From a virus: 34,871 nt of DNA. The first letter of the stretch is position 1; each line of letters begins with the position of its first letter. Below, piece after piece: positions 25,033 through 33,393 of the stretch. Location of the stretch: positions 1-34,871 of IMG/VR virus record IMGVR_UViG_3300047300_000076; one strand, written 5' to 3'. Under the pieces are notes generated by a model. That model ran no database searches. It was not told the DNA's origin and saw only the letters and a list, made by a program, of their open reading frames with translations. A program made the position numbers and the translations under genes.

Positions 25033-25445
25033 TGGCAAACAAAAAGAACAAGGTTGACAAATTATCTTTGCCACTGGTCAATGCTGAGAATAAATATTTA
25101 GTTAGATATCGTGTAGTTTTAGACAAGACCAAGCCATCAGATTGGTCAAATATTTATGCTATTCCTGCAAAAGCAGTTTCAGTCGTAAATGGAGTTACAA
25201 AGTACACAAATGGCATTATAAATATTGCCTGGGAAAATACAAATGATTTGCCAAAGTATGACATTTTTATAAAGACTACATCTGGTGGAACTTATGTATA
25301 TCATGGAAGTACGATTTCGCCTAATTATACTGTAATTCCCACAACTGGATCAACATACGCTGGGGTATTGGTTCAGGCAGCATCATATGATAGAATAGTA
25401 TCTAGCGTACTAAAAGTTTATGAAGGATCAGACAGCTGGTCTTAA
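25032..25445 (+). CDS. Small fibronectin-III-like tail protein
   Basis: 137 residues, overlapping the previous gene by one base. After a basic N-terminus, the sequence has the strand pattern of a fibronectin type III-like domain: NKYLVRYRVVLDKTKPSDWS, GIINIAWENTNDLPKYDIFI, TYVYHGSTISPNYTVIP and AGVLVQAASYDRI. Such domains are common on tail tips and fibres of Gram-positive phages, where they are thought to bind weakly to cell-surface polymers or act as spacers. No catalytic residues are seen. The fold call is by eye. Confidence 0.55.
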   Translation: MANKKNKVDKLSLPLVNAENKYLVRYRVVLDKTKPSDWSNIYAIPAKAVSVVNGVTKYTNGIINIAWENTNDLPKYDIFIKTTSGGTYVYHGSTISPNYTVIPTTGSTYAGVLVQAASYDRIVSSVLKVYEGSDSWS

Positions 25446-25457
25446 TAGGAGGAAATA

Positions 25458-25904
25458 ATGACAAATATTGTTAGAACACCCAGTGCAGGTCAACCTATTG
25501 ATGCCACCTATCTTCTTGAGTTGGCAAATGCAATTAATAGTCTTGCAGGCAACATCTCTAGCTCACCAACCATGAAACTTACAAGCATCAACACCCCATC
25601 TGCTGGAGTGCAAACTGTCAAAACATCAGAGGCATGTTTTGTCGGTGGATATGTTGAGGTTTCTAGTGGAAACGTAGCAGCTGGTACTGCTGTGAAGTGG
25701 GACTACTCATTCCCATCATACTTTAAGTATCCCCCAATCGTTACTGCAACTCCTATAAGCGTTTCTGGTGCAGACGCTGGGTCTGGAGTAAGCGTAATGA
25801 TTAAGTCTGTTGGTCAGAATCTAGTAAGCGGTACTGTGACATTTTCTGGCACTGGAAGTTTGACTGTAGGACTAAATCTTATTATTATTGGCATACCAAA
25901 CTAA
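25458..25904 (+). CDS. Small tail-tip / fibre protein (possible H-type-lectin-like domain)
   Basis: 148 residues; a strong Shine-Dalgarno (AGGAGG, 25447-25452) precedes ATG 25458. The N-terminal ~40 residues form a helix (ATYLLELANAINSLAGNI) that could trimerise. The C-terminal ~90 residues are beta-rich: CFVGGYVEVSSGNVAAGTAV, WDYSFPSYFKYPPIVTATPI and SGTVTFSGTGSLTVGLNLII. The FKYPPIVTATP segment resembles H-type-lectin/fibre-tip modules, where a similar segment precedes the last strands. It is the last structural gene before the regulatory and replication genes. Virion tip function is inferred; no family is confirmed. Confidence 0.5.
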   Translation: MTNIVRTPSAGQPIDATYLLELANAINSLAGNISSSPTMKLTSINTPSAGVQTVKTSEACFVGGYVEVSSGNVAAGTAVKWDYSFPSYFKYPPIVTATPISVSGADAGSGVSVMIKSVGQNLVSGTVTFSGTGSLTVGLNLIIIGIPN

Positions 25905-25912
25905 GATTGAAA

Positions 25913-26464
25913 ATGGAAAAGAAGCCACATCGTTTGGGGGCTATGTCTCGTGAAGAGTATAACAATGCCCCAGTTATCCCTGGAAGCAAGAAGGTATACT
26001 TTTTGAACGGTGATCTAGTCAGAGTACATCATCTAAATAGATCTAATGGAATCATGTCTGTTTATAACATTATACAAGACAGGATTGAAAGCTGCCTTAT
26101 TAGTGATTTTAAAAAGAATAGAGAGCGAGCATTTACAGTTGGCGAGACTGCTAGTTTAGTTAATCGTCATAAAAAGTATATGCCATCTCTAGTCAGAAGA
26201 GGCATTGTTCCACCTGCTATGGGGTCTCAAAAGGGTGGTAAGACTGGCTGGCAAGTTAGATCTTATTACTCAGAGTCGCAAGTTTTTGAACTTCGTGATA
26301 TACTGGCTTCATACCACATTGGTGGTCCAAGAAAAGACAAGTTAATAACTAACAATATAACTCCGACACGCCAAGAGTTGACAAGGCGTATGGGAGATGG
26401 TATACTAACATATACAAAAACAGAAGATGGCAGATTCATTCCAGTATGGTCTGAGTCTATATAG
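25913..26464 (+). CDS. Helix-turn-helix (MerR/excisionase-like) DNA-binding protein
   Basis: 183 residues from ATG 25913 (a TTG at 25907 is in frame but a poorer start); no good Shine-Dalgarno is seen. The N-terminal ~70 residues contain a small beta domain (KKVYFLNGDLVRVHHLNRSN, GIMSVYNIIQDRIESCLISD). Residues ~73-125 match a MerR-type winged helix: FTVGETASLVNRHKKYMPSL, VRRGIVPPAM, then a GGKTGW turn and SYYSESQVFELRDILASYHI. The rest (NITPTRQELTRRMGDGI) is basic. It lies exactly between the tail and replication modules, and its 3' end carries the promoter of the replication genes, so a role in the switch between transcription programmes is plausible but unproven. Confidence 0.65.
   Translation: MEKKPHRLGAMSREEYNNAPVIPGSKKVYFLNGDLVRVHHLNRSNGIMSVYNIIQDRIESCLISDFKKNRERAFTVGETASLVNRHKKYMPSLVRRGIVPPAMGSQKGGKTGWQVRSYYSESQVFELRDILASYHIGGPRKDKLITNNITPTRQELTRRMGDGILTYTKTEDGRFIPVWSESI
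26378..26406 (+). promoter_or_regulatory. Consensus sigma-70-type promoter for the replication module
   Basis: TTGACA (26378-26383), 17 bp, then TATACT (26401-26406) with TGG directly upstream (extended -10). This is the closest match to the canonical promoter in the window. It lies inside the 3' end of the HTH gene and predicts transcription from about 26413, some 66 bases before ATG 26479. Confidence 0.7.
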
Positions 26465-26478
26465 TAAGGAAAACGGGT

Positions 26479-26682
26479 ATGGAAAACGAAAACACTAAAG
26501 TTGGTGTAACTCTTGGTTACACTTTGAATCTGGGTAATTTCCAGTCATTGAGGATTGACCTTAATGTTATTGATAACAAGCGTGAGGGCGAAAGCATTAA
26601 TGAAGCTTTTGATCGTGTCTACTCTTTCGTAGAGACAAAGCTTGCAGAAAAAGTTACAGAAGCAAAGTCTGAAGTCGAATAA
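26479..26682 (+). CDS. Small conserved-looking phage protein of unknown function
   Basis: 67 residues; AAGGA (26466-26470) lies eight bases before ATG 26479. The sequence reads as three strands and a C-terminal helix: KVGVTLGYTLNLGNFQSLRI, DLNVIDNKREGESINEAFDR and VYSFVETKLAEKVTEAKSEV. Short proteins with the pattern GYThNhGNhxShRhDh followed by an acidic helix are frequent in phages, mostly with no known role. It is the first gene downstream of the replication promoter and is coupled by TAATG to the next gene, so an early function is likely. Confidence 0.6.
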   Translation: MENENTKVGVTLGYTLNLGNFQSLRIDLNVIDNKREGESINEAFDRVYSFVETKLAEKVTEAKSEVE

Positions 26683-26990
26683 TGGCTGAACGCAAAGACC
26701 GCATGGCTTTGCTTAGTCGTTACTCTAAATTGCACACACAGCGATTTGAGCAAAAGCCTACACTAAATTTAAATGTAGAGCAATGGGCTGCAGATGCTCT
26801 CATTGAGTCATATGGTATGCCAGCATGCTATGATTTGTTAGAATATTATTTTTCTGTTGCACAGAATCCCACATGGAAATATTTTGCAAATTATGCACAT
26901 GATATAATTGAAAAACAAGAGCAGCAAAAGATAGACGAACAAGAAAGAAAACAACGTAGAGAAATGGCAAGGAAGTGGCTAAGTGAATAA
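26682..26990 (+). CDS. Small helical protein preceding the helicase; possible helicase accessory
   Basis: 102 residues, all alpha-helical by composition, with LNVEQWAADALIESYGMPAC, YDLLEYYFSVAQNPTWKYFA and a long charged C-terminal helix (EKQEQQKIDEQERKQRREMA). It shares one base with the previous gene, and its 3' end overlaps the helicase start by eight bases. A small helical protein encoded directly upstream of a DnaB-like helicase could be a helicase loader or replication accessory, but I see no ATPase motif and cannot confirm this. Confidence 0.55.
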   Translation: MAERKDRMALLSRYSKLHTQRFEQKPTLNLNVEQWAADALIESYGMPACYDLLEYYFSVAQNPTWKYFANYAHDIIEKQEQQKIDEQERKQRREMARKWLSE

Positions 26991-28203
26991 TACAGAAGCA
27001 AAAGTAATATCAGCCGTACTTGCAGACAAGCAGATGCATGTTCTTCTGCAGGCAAACGTAGAGAATATCTTAAAGACACACAAAGACATCTGGAACTTTA
27101 TTCGTCTATACTTTGAGCAGAATGCATCAGTACCACCAGCATCTTTGGTTGTAGAAAAGTTTCGTGACTTCTCTCCAGTTGATGGTGTTGGTGCAACAAA
27201 GCATCACCTAGAAGAATTACAGTCAGAGTACATGACTGATAGCCTCAAGGATATTATCCGCAATGCTGCAGCTGACGTACAGGCAGACAAAGGCATAGAG
27301 GCACTAGAAGCAATCATCTCAAAGACATCTGAGCTTCGCAAGAACACTGCTGCTATTCGTGATATTGATGCAACTGATCTAGAATCTGCAATCGCATATT
27401 ATGAAAATGTAAAGAAGCAGGCAGAACTTGGCTTGTCTGGAATAAAGACTGGCTTGCCAGGATTTGACAATTACCTACCTGCTGGAATTATGCCAGGACA
27501 ACTTGGCGTTATGCTTGCATATCCAGGTATTGGTAAGTCATGGCTGTCGCTATATTTTGCGGTACAGGCATGGAAGCAGGGCAAGTCACCAATGATTGTG
27601 TCCCTTGAAATGAGTGAGACAGAAGTACGTAACCGTGTATTTGCTATTATGGGTGAAGGGCTTTGGTCACACAGGAAGCTTTCGTCTGGACAAATTGAGA
27701 TTGATGATCTAAAGTCTTGGCACCAAAAACATTTGCAGGGTAAGCCAGAATTCCACATCATCTCAAACGATTCGGGTGGTGAAGTTACTCCATCAGTATT
27801 GCGTGGAAAGATTGATCAGTACAAGCCAGACTTTGTTGTAGTTGACTACCTACAACTCATGAGTCCTAATCAGAAGTCTGATAATGAAACTGTTAGAATG
27901 AAGAACCTATCTCGTGAACTAAAGCTTATGGCAATTGCTGAAGAAGTCCCAATTATTGCAATCTCATCTGCAACACCAGATGATGTTACAAAGCTAGATA
28001 CTGTACCTACTCTTGGCCAGACTGCTTGGTCACGTCAGATTGCGTATGATGCTGACTGGGTACTTGCTTTGGGTCGTGGAACAAATAGTGATATTATTGA
28101 ATGTGTATTCCGAAAAAACCGTAATGGTTTTATGGGAGAGTTTATGGTTCAGGCAGACTTTGACAGAGGCTACTACAGATACAAAGACTTTGAGGATAAC
28201 TAA
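26983..28203 (+). CDS. dnaB: DnaB-like replicative helicase
   Basis: 406 residues from GTG 26983 (AAGGA 26969-26973 upstream). It unwinds DNA ahead of the polymerase as a hexamer. The N-terminal ~140 residues form the helical collar domain. The RecA-like motor follows: Walker A AYPGIGKS (K185, S186), the DnaB signature SLEMSETEVRNR (207-218), Walker B VVVDYLQLM (D288), and later RNLSREL-like KNLSRELKLMAIAEEVPIIA with SRQIAYDADWVLALGRG toward the C-terminus. It is slightly shorter than E. coli DnaB. Its stop overlaps the primase start (TAATG), so helicase and primase are made as a coupled pair of separate proteins. Confidence 0.9.
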   Translation: MNNTEAKVISAVLADKQMHVLLQANVENILKTHKDIWNFIRLYFEQNASVPPASLVVEKFRDFSPVDGVGATKHHLEELQSEYMTDSLKDIIRNAAADVQADKGIEALEAIISKTSELRKNTAAIRDIDATDLESAIAYYENVKKQAELGLSGIKTGLPGFDNYLPAGIMPGQLGVMLAYPGIGKSWLSLYFAVQAWKQGKSPMIVSLEMSETEVRNRVFAIMGEGLWSHRKLSSGQIEIDDLKSWHQKHLQGKPEFHIISNDSGGEVTPSVLRGKIDQYKPDFVVVDYLQLMSPNQKSDNETVRMKNLSRELKLMAIAEEVPIIAISSATPDDVTKLDTVPTLGQTAWSRQIAYDADWVLALGRGTNSDIIECVFRKNRNGFMGEFMVQADFDRGYYRYKDFEDN

Positions 28204-29114
28204 TGTATACGACAGATCAGATTAAAAAGGTTTTGATTGGTTCTGGCATAACTGTAGAAAAAGAAGTTGATACAGACTTTATTATCTTCTGTCCATTTCA
28301 TGCTAATAATCGCACACCTGCTGGCGAAGTAGACAAGAATACTGGAAAGTTTTTTTGCTTCTCATGTCACCATGTTGCAGATCTAGTAGAGGTAGTGATG
28401 CATACTACTGGACGTACATACTTCGAATCCGCACGTTTCATAAAGTCAAGAGAGGGCTTGTCCTCAATAACAAATGATATTGAGAAAAAGCTAATCACTA
28501 TTCCAGACTATGTGCAGTATGACCAGGTGCTAATTAAGCGTCTAAATGTTCAAGCATTAGATTCTCACAGGGCAATGCAGTATTTTGCAGGTCGCTCAAT
28601 TACAGAGGCATCTGTTAAGAAATTCTTGCTAGGCTATTCTGAAAAGCAAGACATGGTAACTATTCCTGTGTCTGCTCCAGATGGAATGGAAGTGGGATTC
28701 GTTGGTAGATCAATTGAGGGTAAGGATTTTAAGAATACTCCTGGCCTACCAAAGTCAAAAGTTTTGTTTAACCTACATAGAGTAAAAACATCGAATAGGG
28801 TATACGTTGTTGAGTCATCATTTGATGCAATTCGACTAGACCAGGTTGGTCTGCCTGCAGTTGCTACACTTGGTGCAAATGTATCAACCAAACAAATAGA
28901 ACTTCTTCGCAAATACTTTAATTCAGTATTTGTTATCGCAGATAACGATGAAGCTGGTGGTAACATGAAAGATAAGATTGTTGAAAATCTTAAGTCCATG
29001 GTCACCGTAATCAAGTTAGATAGCAAATACAAAGATATTGGAGACATGAACGACGAAGACATAAAAAGGCTAGATATGTCATTTGACAAATCAATAATGG
29101 CCATGCTACAATAA
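28203..29114 (+). CDS. dnaG: DnaG-like primase
   Basis: 303 residues. It makes RNA primers for replication. A CHC2-type zinc site is at the N-terminus: C30-P-F-H33 and C52-F-S-C55. The TOPRIM catalytic core follows, with VYVVESSFDAI (E204) and VFVIADNDEAGG (D247, D249), the acidic residues that bind metal. GFVGRSIEGKDFKNTPGLPK, between these parts, matches the usual primase core. It is shorter than bacterial DnaG and lacks the C-terminal helicase-binding domain, as is common in phage primases. It overlaps the helicase gene by one base; a promoter for the next gene lies in its last codons. Confidence 0.9.
   Translation: MYTTDQIKKVLIGSGITVEKEVDTDFIIFCPFHANNRTPAGEVDKNTGKFFCFSCHHVADLVEVVMHTTGRTYFESARFIKSREGLSSITNDIEKKLITIPDYVQYDQVLIKRLNVQALDSHRAMQYFAGRSITEASVKKFLLGYSEKQDMVTIPVSAPDGMEVGFVGRSIEGKDFKNTPGLPKSKVLFNLHRVKTSNRVYVVESSFDAIRLDQVGLPAVATLGANVSTKQIELLRKYFNSVFVIADNDEAGGNMKDKIVENLKSMVTVIKLDSKYKDIGDMNDEDIKRLDMSFDKSIMAMLQ
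29083..29112 (+). promoter_or_regulatory. Consensus-type promoter for the ssDNA-binding protein gene
   Basis: TTGACA (29083-29088), 18 bp, then TACAAT (29107-29112) with TGC directly upstream. It lies inside the 3' end of the primase gene. Predicted start near 29119 gives a leader of about 26 bases carrying AAGGAGA, the ribosome-binding site of the next gene. Confidence 0.6.
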
Positions 29115-29144
29115 TAAACACAAACAAACAATAAGGAGAACACC

Positions 29145-29798
29145 ATGGGTGTAATTAAAGGGCTAAAGGATATCAACGCAATTCTTGATAAGCCAAAATT
29201 TGAAGGTACAGGAACAAAAGTCCGTTGGGTAAAGCTTGCGGATGGTCAGTCTGCAAAGATTCGATTCGTAGAAGAGCTTGATGAGGATTCAGCAAACTAC
29301 TCTGCAGATCGTGGTCTTTCTGTAGTTATTGCACAGCACACTAATCCAAAGGATTACAAGCGTATGGCTGCTTGTACTATGGAGACTGAGGGTCGCTGCT
29401 TTGCATGTGAGATGGCTCGCAAGGAGCCAAAGGCAGGATGGCGTTCAAAGCTTCGCTTTTACTGCAACGTTCTAGTTGAAGACGGCTTGGAGCCAGCATA
29501 TGTTGCTGTATGGTCACAGGGTGTCACTAAGCAATCAGCATTCAATACAATTCGTGAGTACGCACTTGAGACTGGGTCTATCTCTAACCTTGAGTGGAAG
29601 CTAAAGCGTAATGGTCAGGGAACTGAAACCAACTACACTCTTCTTCCAACCAAGCCAGATTCAGAGCCTTTTGCATGGGGCGACTATGAATTCCACAACC
29701 TAGAAAAGGTTGTTCGTGAGGTACCATACCCAGAGCAGGAAGCATTCTACTTTGGATTTGATACTCCATCTGTAACTTCTACCAACGTTGAGTGGTAA
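29145..29798 (+). CDS. Single-stranded DNA-binding protein
   Basis: 217 residues; a strong Shine-Dalgarno (AAGGAGA) precedes ATG 29145. The sequence has the pattern of the phage ssDNA-binding group often placed between primase and polymerase: a basic start (KVRWVKLADGQSAKIRFVEE), a zinc-type Cys cluster (CTMETEGRCFACEMARKEP, then a further Cys in FYCNVLVEDG) and an OB-like half (PAYVAVWSQGVTKQSAFNTI, NLEWKLKRNGQGTETNYTLL). The Cys cluster recalls the zinc site of T4 gp32. A dedicated promoter in the preceding gene fits the high amount of this protein needed at forks. The acidic C-terminal tail of bacterial SSB is absent. Function is assigned by pattern and context. Confidence 0.75.
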   Translation: MGVIKGLKDINAILDKPKFEGTGTKVRWVKLADGQSAKIRFVEELDEDSANYSADRGLSVVIAQHTNPKDYKRMAACTMETEGRCFACEMARKEPKAGWRSKLRFYCNVLVEDGLEPAYVAVWSQGVTKQSAFNTIREYALETGSISNLEWKLKRNGQGTETNYTLLPTKPDSEPFAWGDYEFHNLEKVVREVPYPEQEAFYFGFDTPSVTSTNVEW

Positions 29799-29807
29799 GA
29801 GATATAG

Positions 29808-32800
29808 ATGTCATATATTGGTCTACACGTACACACTCACTATTCACTATTTGATGGCATTGCTACGCCAGAAGAATATGTGGATCGTGCCCTAGAGTTG
29901 GGCATGCCTGCTATCGCAATTACTGACCACGGTTCTCTTTCTGGGCACCGTGAGATGTATCGAATTGCAACTGAGAAGGGCATTAAGCCAATCCTTGGTA
30001 TTGAGGGATACATTACTCAAGATCGTTTTGATCAGCGTAGTAATGATGTTAGAGATGGTCTGCTTGACCTTGTCTATAACCACATTATCATTCTTGCTAA
30101 AAACAAGAAGGGTCTAGAGAATCTAAACAAGCTAAACGAAATTGCTTGGACTGAAGGATTCTTCAAGAAGCCACGTATAGACTATGAGGTGCTAGAGAAG
30201 TACTCAGAGGGACTCATCGTTACCTCTGGGTGCTTGTCTGGTGCACTTGCAAAAGCTATTGAAGCTGAAGAGCTTGCAGAGGCTAAGCGTATTATTGAGT
30301 GGCACAAGCGAGTCTTCAAAGACGACTTCTACATTGAAGTTATGCCACACAATCCTGCAGAGGTTAACAAGCAGTTGCTTGAACTTGCAGATGAATTTGG
30401 TGTAAAGCCTGTTGTAACTCCAGACTGCCACCACTCACACACTGGGCAGAAAGAAATCCAGGAACTTAAGTTAATCCTAAACACTTATAGCAACAAGACA
30501 CAAAAGGATGTTACTTATGAGAAGTCTCTAAAGTATGACAACCTAATGGACCGTTTGGACTACCTATATGGTGCAGACCGTCAGATGTCTTTCCGCAATT
30601 TTGAGATTCACTTGCTATCAGACGAAGAGATGCACAATGCTATGAAGACACAGGGCATTGACCGTGAAGATATGTATGAGTCTACTCGTGAGATTACTAA
30701 TAAGGTTGAAGACTATAATATCAAAGATCACCTAGACCTATTACCAGTGCAGTATCAGAATCCAGACAAAGAGCTTCGTGAGCTTGCTTTGGCAGGACTT
30801 AAAGAGCGTGGCCTAGAGACACAGGAATACCTAGATCGTCTAGAGGAAGAGCTTAAGGTTATTGGAGACAAGAACTTTGGTCCATACTTCCTAGTTGTAC
30901 GATCTATGATTGCATGGGCTAAGAAAGAGGGCATCATGGTAGGACCAGGTCGTGGTTCTGCTGCTGGCTCACTACTTTGCTATGCCCTAGGTATTACAGA
31001 CATTGATCCAATCGTTCATGGCCTACTATTCTTCCGCTTTATTAACCCAGAGCGTAATGACTTCCCAGATATTGATACGGATATCCAAGACTCACGTCGT
31101 GAAGAAGTAAAGGACTATCTGGTTCGTCAGTATAAGCATGTTGCCTCAATTGCAACATTCTTGCAGTTCCGTGGCAAGGGTATGGTTCGTGATATTGCAC
31201 GTACACTAAACGTACCACTAGCAGATGTTAACAAGGTCTTGAAGGTCGTTGATGACTGGGATGACTACTGTACCTCCAAGCAGTCAGCATGGTTCCGTGA
31301 GAAGTATCCTGAGATTGAGACATATGGAGAACTACTCCGTGGTCGCATTCGTGGTACTGGTATTCACGCTGCTGGTGTTGTTACATCTAAGCAACCTATC
31401 TTTAAGTTTGCACCATTGGAGACACGTACATCTCCAGGCAACAAGGAGCGTATCCCAGTTGTGGCGGTAGACATGGAAGAAGCAGAACGTATTGGTCTAA
31501 TTAAGATTGACGCACTTGGTCTAAAGACTCTATCAGTATTGCGTGACACACTTGATATTATTGAAGAACGTCACGATAAGAAGATTGATCTTTTGTCAGT
31601 TGATATGGATGATAAGAATGTTTATCAGATGCTGTCTGATGGATATACTAAGGGCGTATTCCAATGTGAAGCAACACCATATACAAATCTTTTGATTAAG
31701 ATGGGTGTAAAGAACCTAGCAGAACTTGCTGCATCAAATGCTCTAGTTCGCCCAGGTGCTATGAATACTATTGGTAAAGATTACATTGCTCGAAAGCATG
31801 GTCGCCAGAATATTGCATATCACCACACGGTAATGAAGTCATTTACTGCAGAAACCTATGGATGCATTTTATATCAGGAACAGGTTATGCAGGCCTGTGT
31901 TGAGCTAGGCGGTATGTCAATGGCTGAGGCTGATAAGGTTCGTAAGATCATTGGTAAGAAGAAGGATGCTAAAGAGTTTGATCAGTTCAAGGACAAGTTC
32001 GTAGAGGGTGCATCAAGATTTGTTAGCCCTAATGTTGCGATGGAACTATGGACAGACTTTGAGGCTCACGCAGGATACTCATTTAATAAGTCACACGCAG
32101 TAGCATACTCTACACTGTCATACTGGACAGCATGGCTCAAGTATCACTACCCACTAGAGTTTATGTACTCTATCCTAAAGAATGAAAAGGATAAGGATGC
32201 ACGTACAGAGTATCTTATTGAGACAAAGCGTATGGGTATTCCTGTAAAGTTGCCACACGTCAATGATTCAGATGCTGACTTCAAGATTGAGGGCAAGGGT
32301 ATTCGATTTGGGCTAACTGGAATCAAGTATATTTCTGACAATATTGCACAGAAGTATATGGCTGCTCGTCCATTTAACTCATACAAAGAACTTGAGGAGT
32401 TTACCTTTACAAAGGGTAATGGTGTGAATAGTCGTGCACTTCAGGCAATGCGTGTGGTTGGGGCTGCAACGTTCCAAGACAACCCACGTAACGATGATGA
32501 GATTCGTGAAAACCTATATGAGTATCTAAACTTGCCAGAGTTTAATATCTCAGTACCACAGCACTACCATGCCTTTATTAGCGATGTGGAAGAGTTTGAG
32601 GAAAAGGGATCCTTTATCCTGATGGGAATGGTTAAGACTATTAAGCGTGGCAAGGGGTGGTCACGTGTAGAAATTCTAGACAAAACAGGAAGTGTAGGTA
32701 TTTTTGATGAAGAACAGTCTACAATCGAAACTGGAAAGACATATCTTATTTTGGCTAGCGATAATCGCATTACTGAGGCCATCCAGATTGATGAGGTTGG

Positions 32801-33083
32801 TAAGATTGATTCGGCACTTATAAAATACCTTAACTATAAACAACTTCCATATAAGGAAGAAGAGATGTATGTAGTCTCATTTAAGCCACGCATTACTAAG
32901 GCTGGCAAGAAGATGGCTACACTAACACTAGCTGATGCATCTAGAGATTTGCATCCAGTAACAGTATTCCCTACTGCGTTTGCGAAAGCATACATGAAGA
33001 TTCAAGAGGGAACAGCGTATAAATTTGACCTTGGCAAAACTAAGGACGGCACAGTGATAATGGAGGATGTACATGCAATTTGA
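29808..33083 (+). CDS. dnaE: DNA polymerase III alpha subunit (DnaE-like, family C)
   Basis: 1091 residues. Replicative polymerase. The N-terminal PHP domain has H7-V-H9-T-H11 and D40-H41-G. The catalytic acidic residues of family C are visible: PDIDTDI (D421, D423, the second pair in the known motif) and IKIDALGL (D568). Between them GPGRGSAAGSLLCYALGITD is a very characteristic family signature, and GTGIHAAGVV follows. The beta-binding or helix-hairpin-helix region lies near KSHAVAYSTLSYWTAWLKYH. Two OB-like stretches close the protein (~935-990 and ~1025-1091). No exonuclease domain of the PolC type is present. AAGAGAT lies before ATG 29808. It is coupled to the next gene by an 11-base overlap. 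Confidence 0.95.
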   Translation: MSYIGLHVHTHYSLFDGIATPEEYVDRALELGMPAIAITDHGSLSGHREMYRIATEKGIKPILGIEGYITQDRFDQRSNDVRDGLLDLVYNHIIILAKNKKGLENLNKLNEIAWTEGFFKKPRIDYEVLEKYSEGLIVTSGCLSGALAKAIEAEELAEAKRIIEWHKRVFKDDFYIEVMPHNPAEVNKQLLELADEFGVKPVVTPDCHHSHTGQKEIQELKLILNTYSNKTQKDVTYEKSLKYDNLMDRLDYLYGADRQMSFRNFEIHLLSDEEMHNAMKTQGIDREDMYESTREITNKVEDYNIKDHLDLLPVQYQNPDKELRELALAGLKERGLETQEYLDRLEEELKVIGDKNFGPYFLVVRSMIAWAKKEGIMVGPGRGSAAGSLLCYALGITDIDPIVHGLLFFRFINPERNDFPDIDTDIQDSRREEVKDYLVRQYKHVASIATFLQFRGKGMVRDIARTLNVPLADVNKVLKVVDDWDDYCTSKQSAWFREKYPEIETYGELLRGRIRGTGIHAAGVVTSKQPIFKFAPLETRTSPGNKERIPVVAVDMEEAERIGLIKIDALGLKTLSVLRDTLDIIEERHDKKIDLLSVDMDDKNVYQMLSDGYTKGVFQCEATPYTNLLIKMGVKNLAELAASNALVRPGAMNTIGKDYIARKHGRQNIAYHHTVMKSFTAETYGCILYQEQVMQACVELGGMSMAEADKVRKIIGKKKDAKEFDQFKDKFVEGASRFVSPNVAMELWTDFEAHAGYSFNKSHAVAYSTLSYWTAWLKYHYPLEFMYSILKNEKDKDARTEYLIETKRMGIPVKLPHVNDSDADFKIEGKGIRFGLTGIKYISDNIAQKYMAARPFNSYKELEEFTFTKGNGVNSRALQAMRVVGAATFQDNPRNDDEIRENLYEYLNLPEFNISVPQHYHAFISDVEEFEEKGSFILMGMVKTIKRGKGWSRVEILDKTGSVGIFDEEQSTIETGKTYLILASDNRITEAIQIDEVGKIDSALIKYLNYKQLPYKEEEMYVVSFKPRITKAGKKMATLTLADASRDLHPVTVFPTAFAKAYMKIQEGTAYKFDLGKTKDGTVIMEDVHAI

Positions 33084-33393
33084 TGATTGGGCGGAAGAGC
33101 TACACAAGACCGCAGTAGCAAAAGGCTTTTGGCCAGAAGATGTAGATGATATCTTTATCACCAAGCAGCTTATGATGATCGTATCAGAGGCTGTAGAGGT
33201 GATGGAGGCTATCAGAAAGGATAAGGGTGAAGATCAGATTGCTGATGAAATGGCAGATATCCTAATTAGAACCTTTGACCTTTATGCAGGACTTGTTGAG
33301 CATGGCTATACAAGAACATCTCTAGACTATGCCATGGAAAAGAAAACTAGTTTTAATAAGACTAGACCAGAGAAGCACGGAGTAAAGTTCTAA
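33073..33393 (+). CDS. MazG-like nucleotide pyrophosphohydrolase
   Basis: 106 residues from ATG 33073. This is preferred to the in-frame ATG 33067 because TGGAGG (33061-33066) directly abuts 33067 but lies six bases before 33073. The metal-binding pattern of the MazG/all-alpha NTP pyrophosphatase family is present: SEAVEVMEA (E39, E42) and DEMADILIR (E59, D62). These enzymes hydrolyse (d)NTPs to monophosphates and, in phages, may adjust nucleotide pools or host alarmone levels. The start lies inside the end of the polymerase gene, and it is coupled to recA by TAATG, so it belongs to the replication operon. Confidence 0.8.
   Translation: MQFDDWAEELHKTAVAKGFWPEDVDDIFITKQLMMIVSEAVEVMEAIRKDKGEDQIADEMADILIRTFDLYAGLVEHGYTRTSLDYAMEKKTSFNKTRPEKHGVKF

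Noticed and set aside
25021-25034. ATATAATGG at the start of the FN3-like gene, and similar GTATAATG at 18411-18418, as promoters
   Set aside because: The TATAAT there arises from the TAATG junction itself preceded by TAT or GTA codons; the start codon overlaps the box, so it cannot serve as a -10 for that gene.
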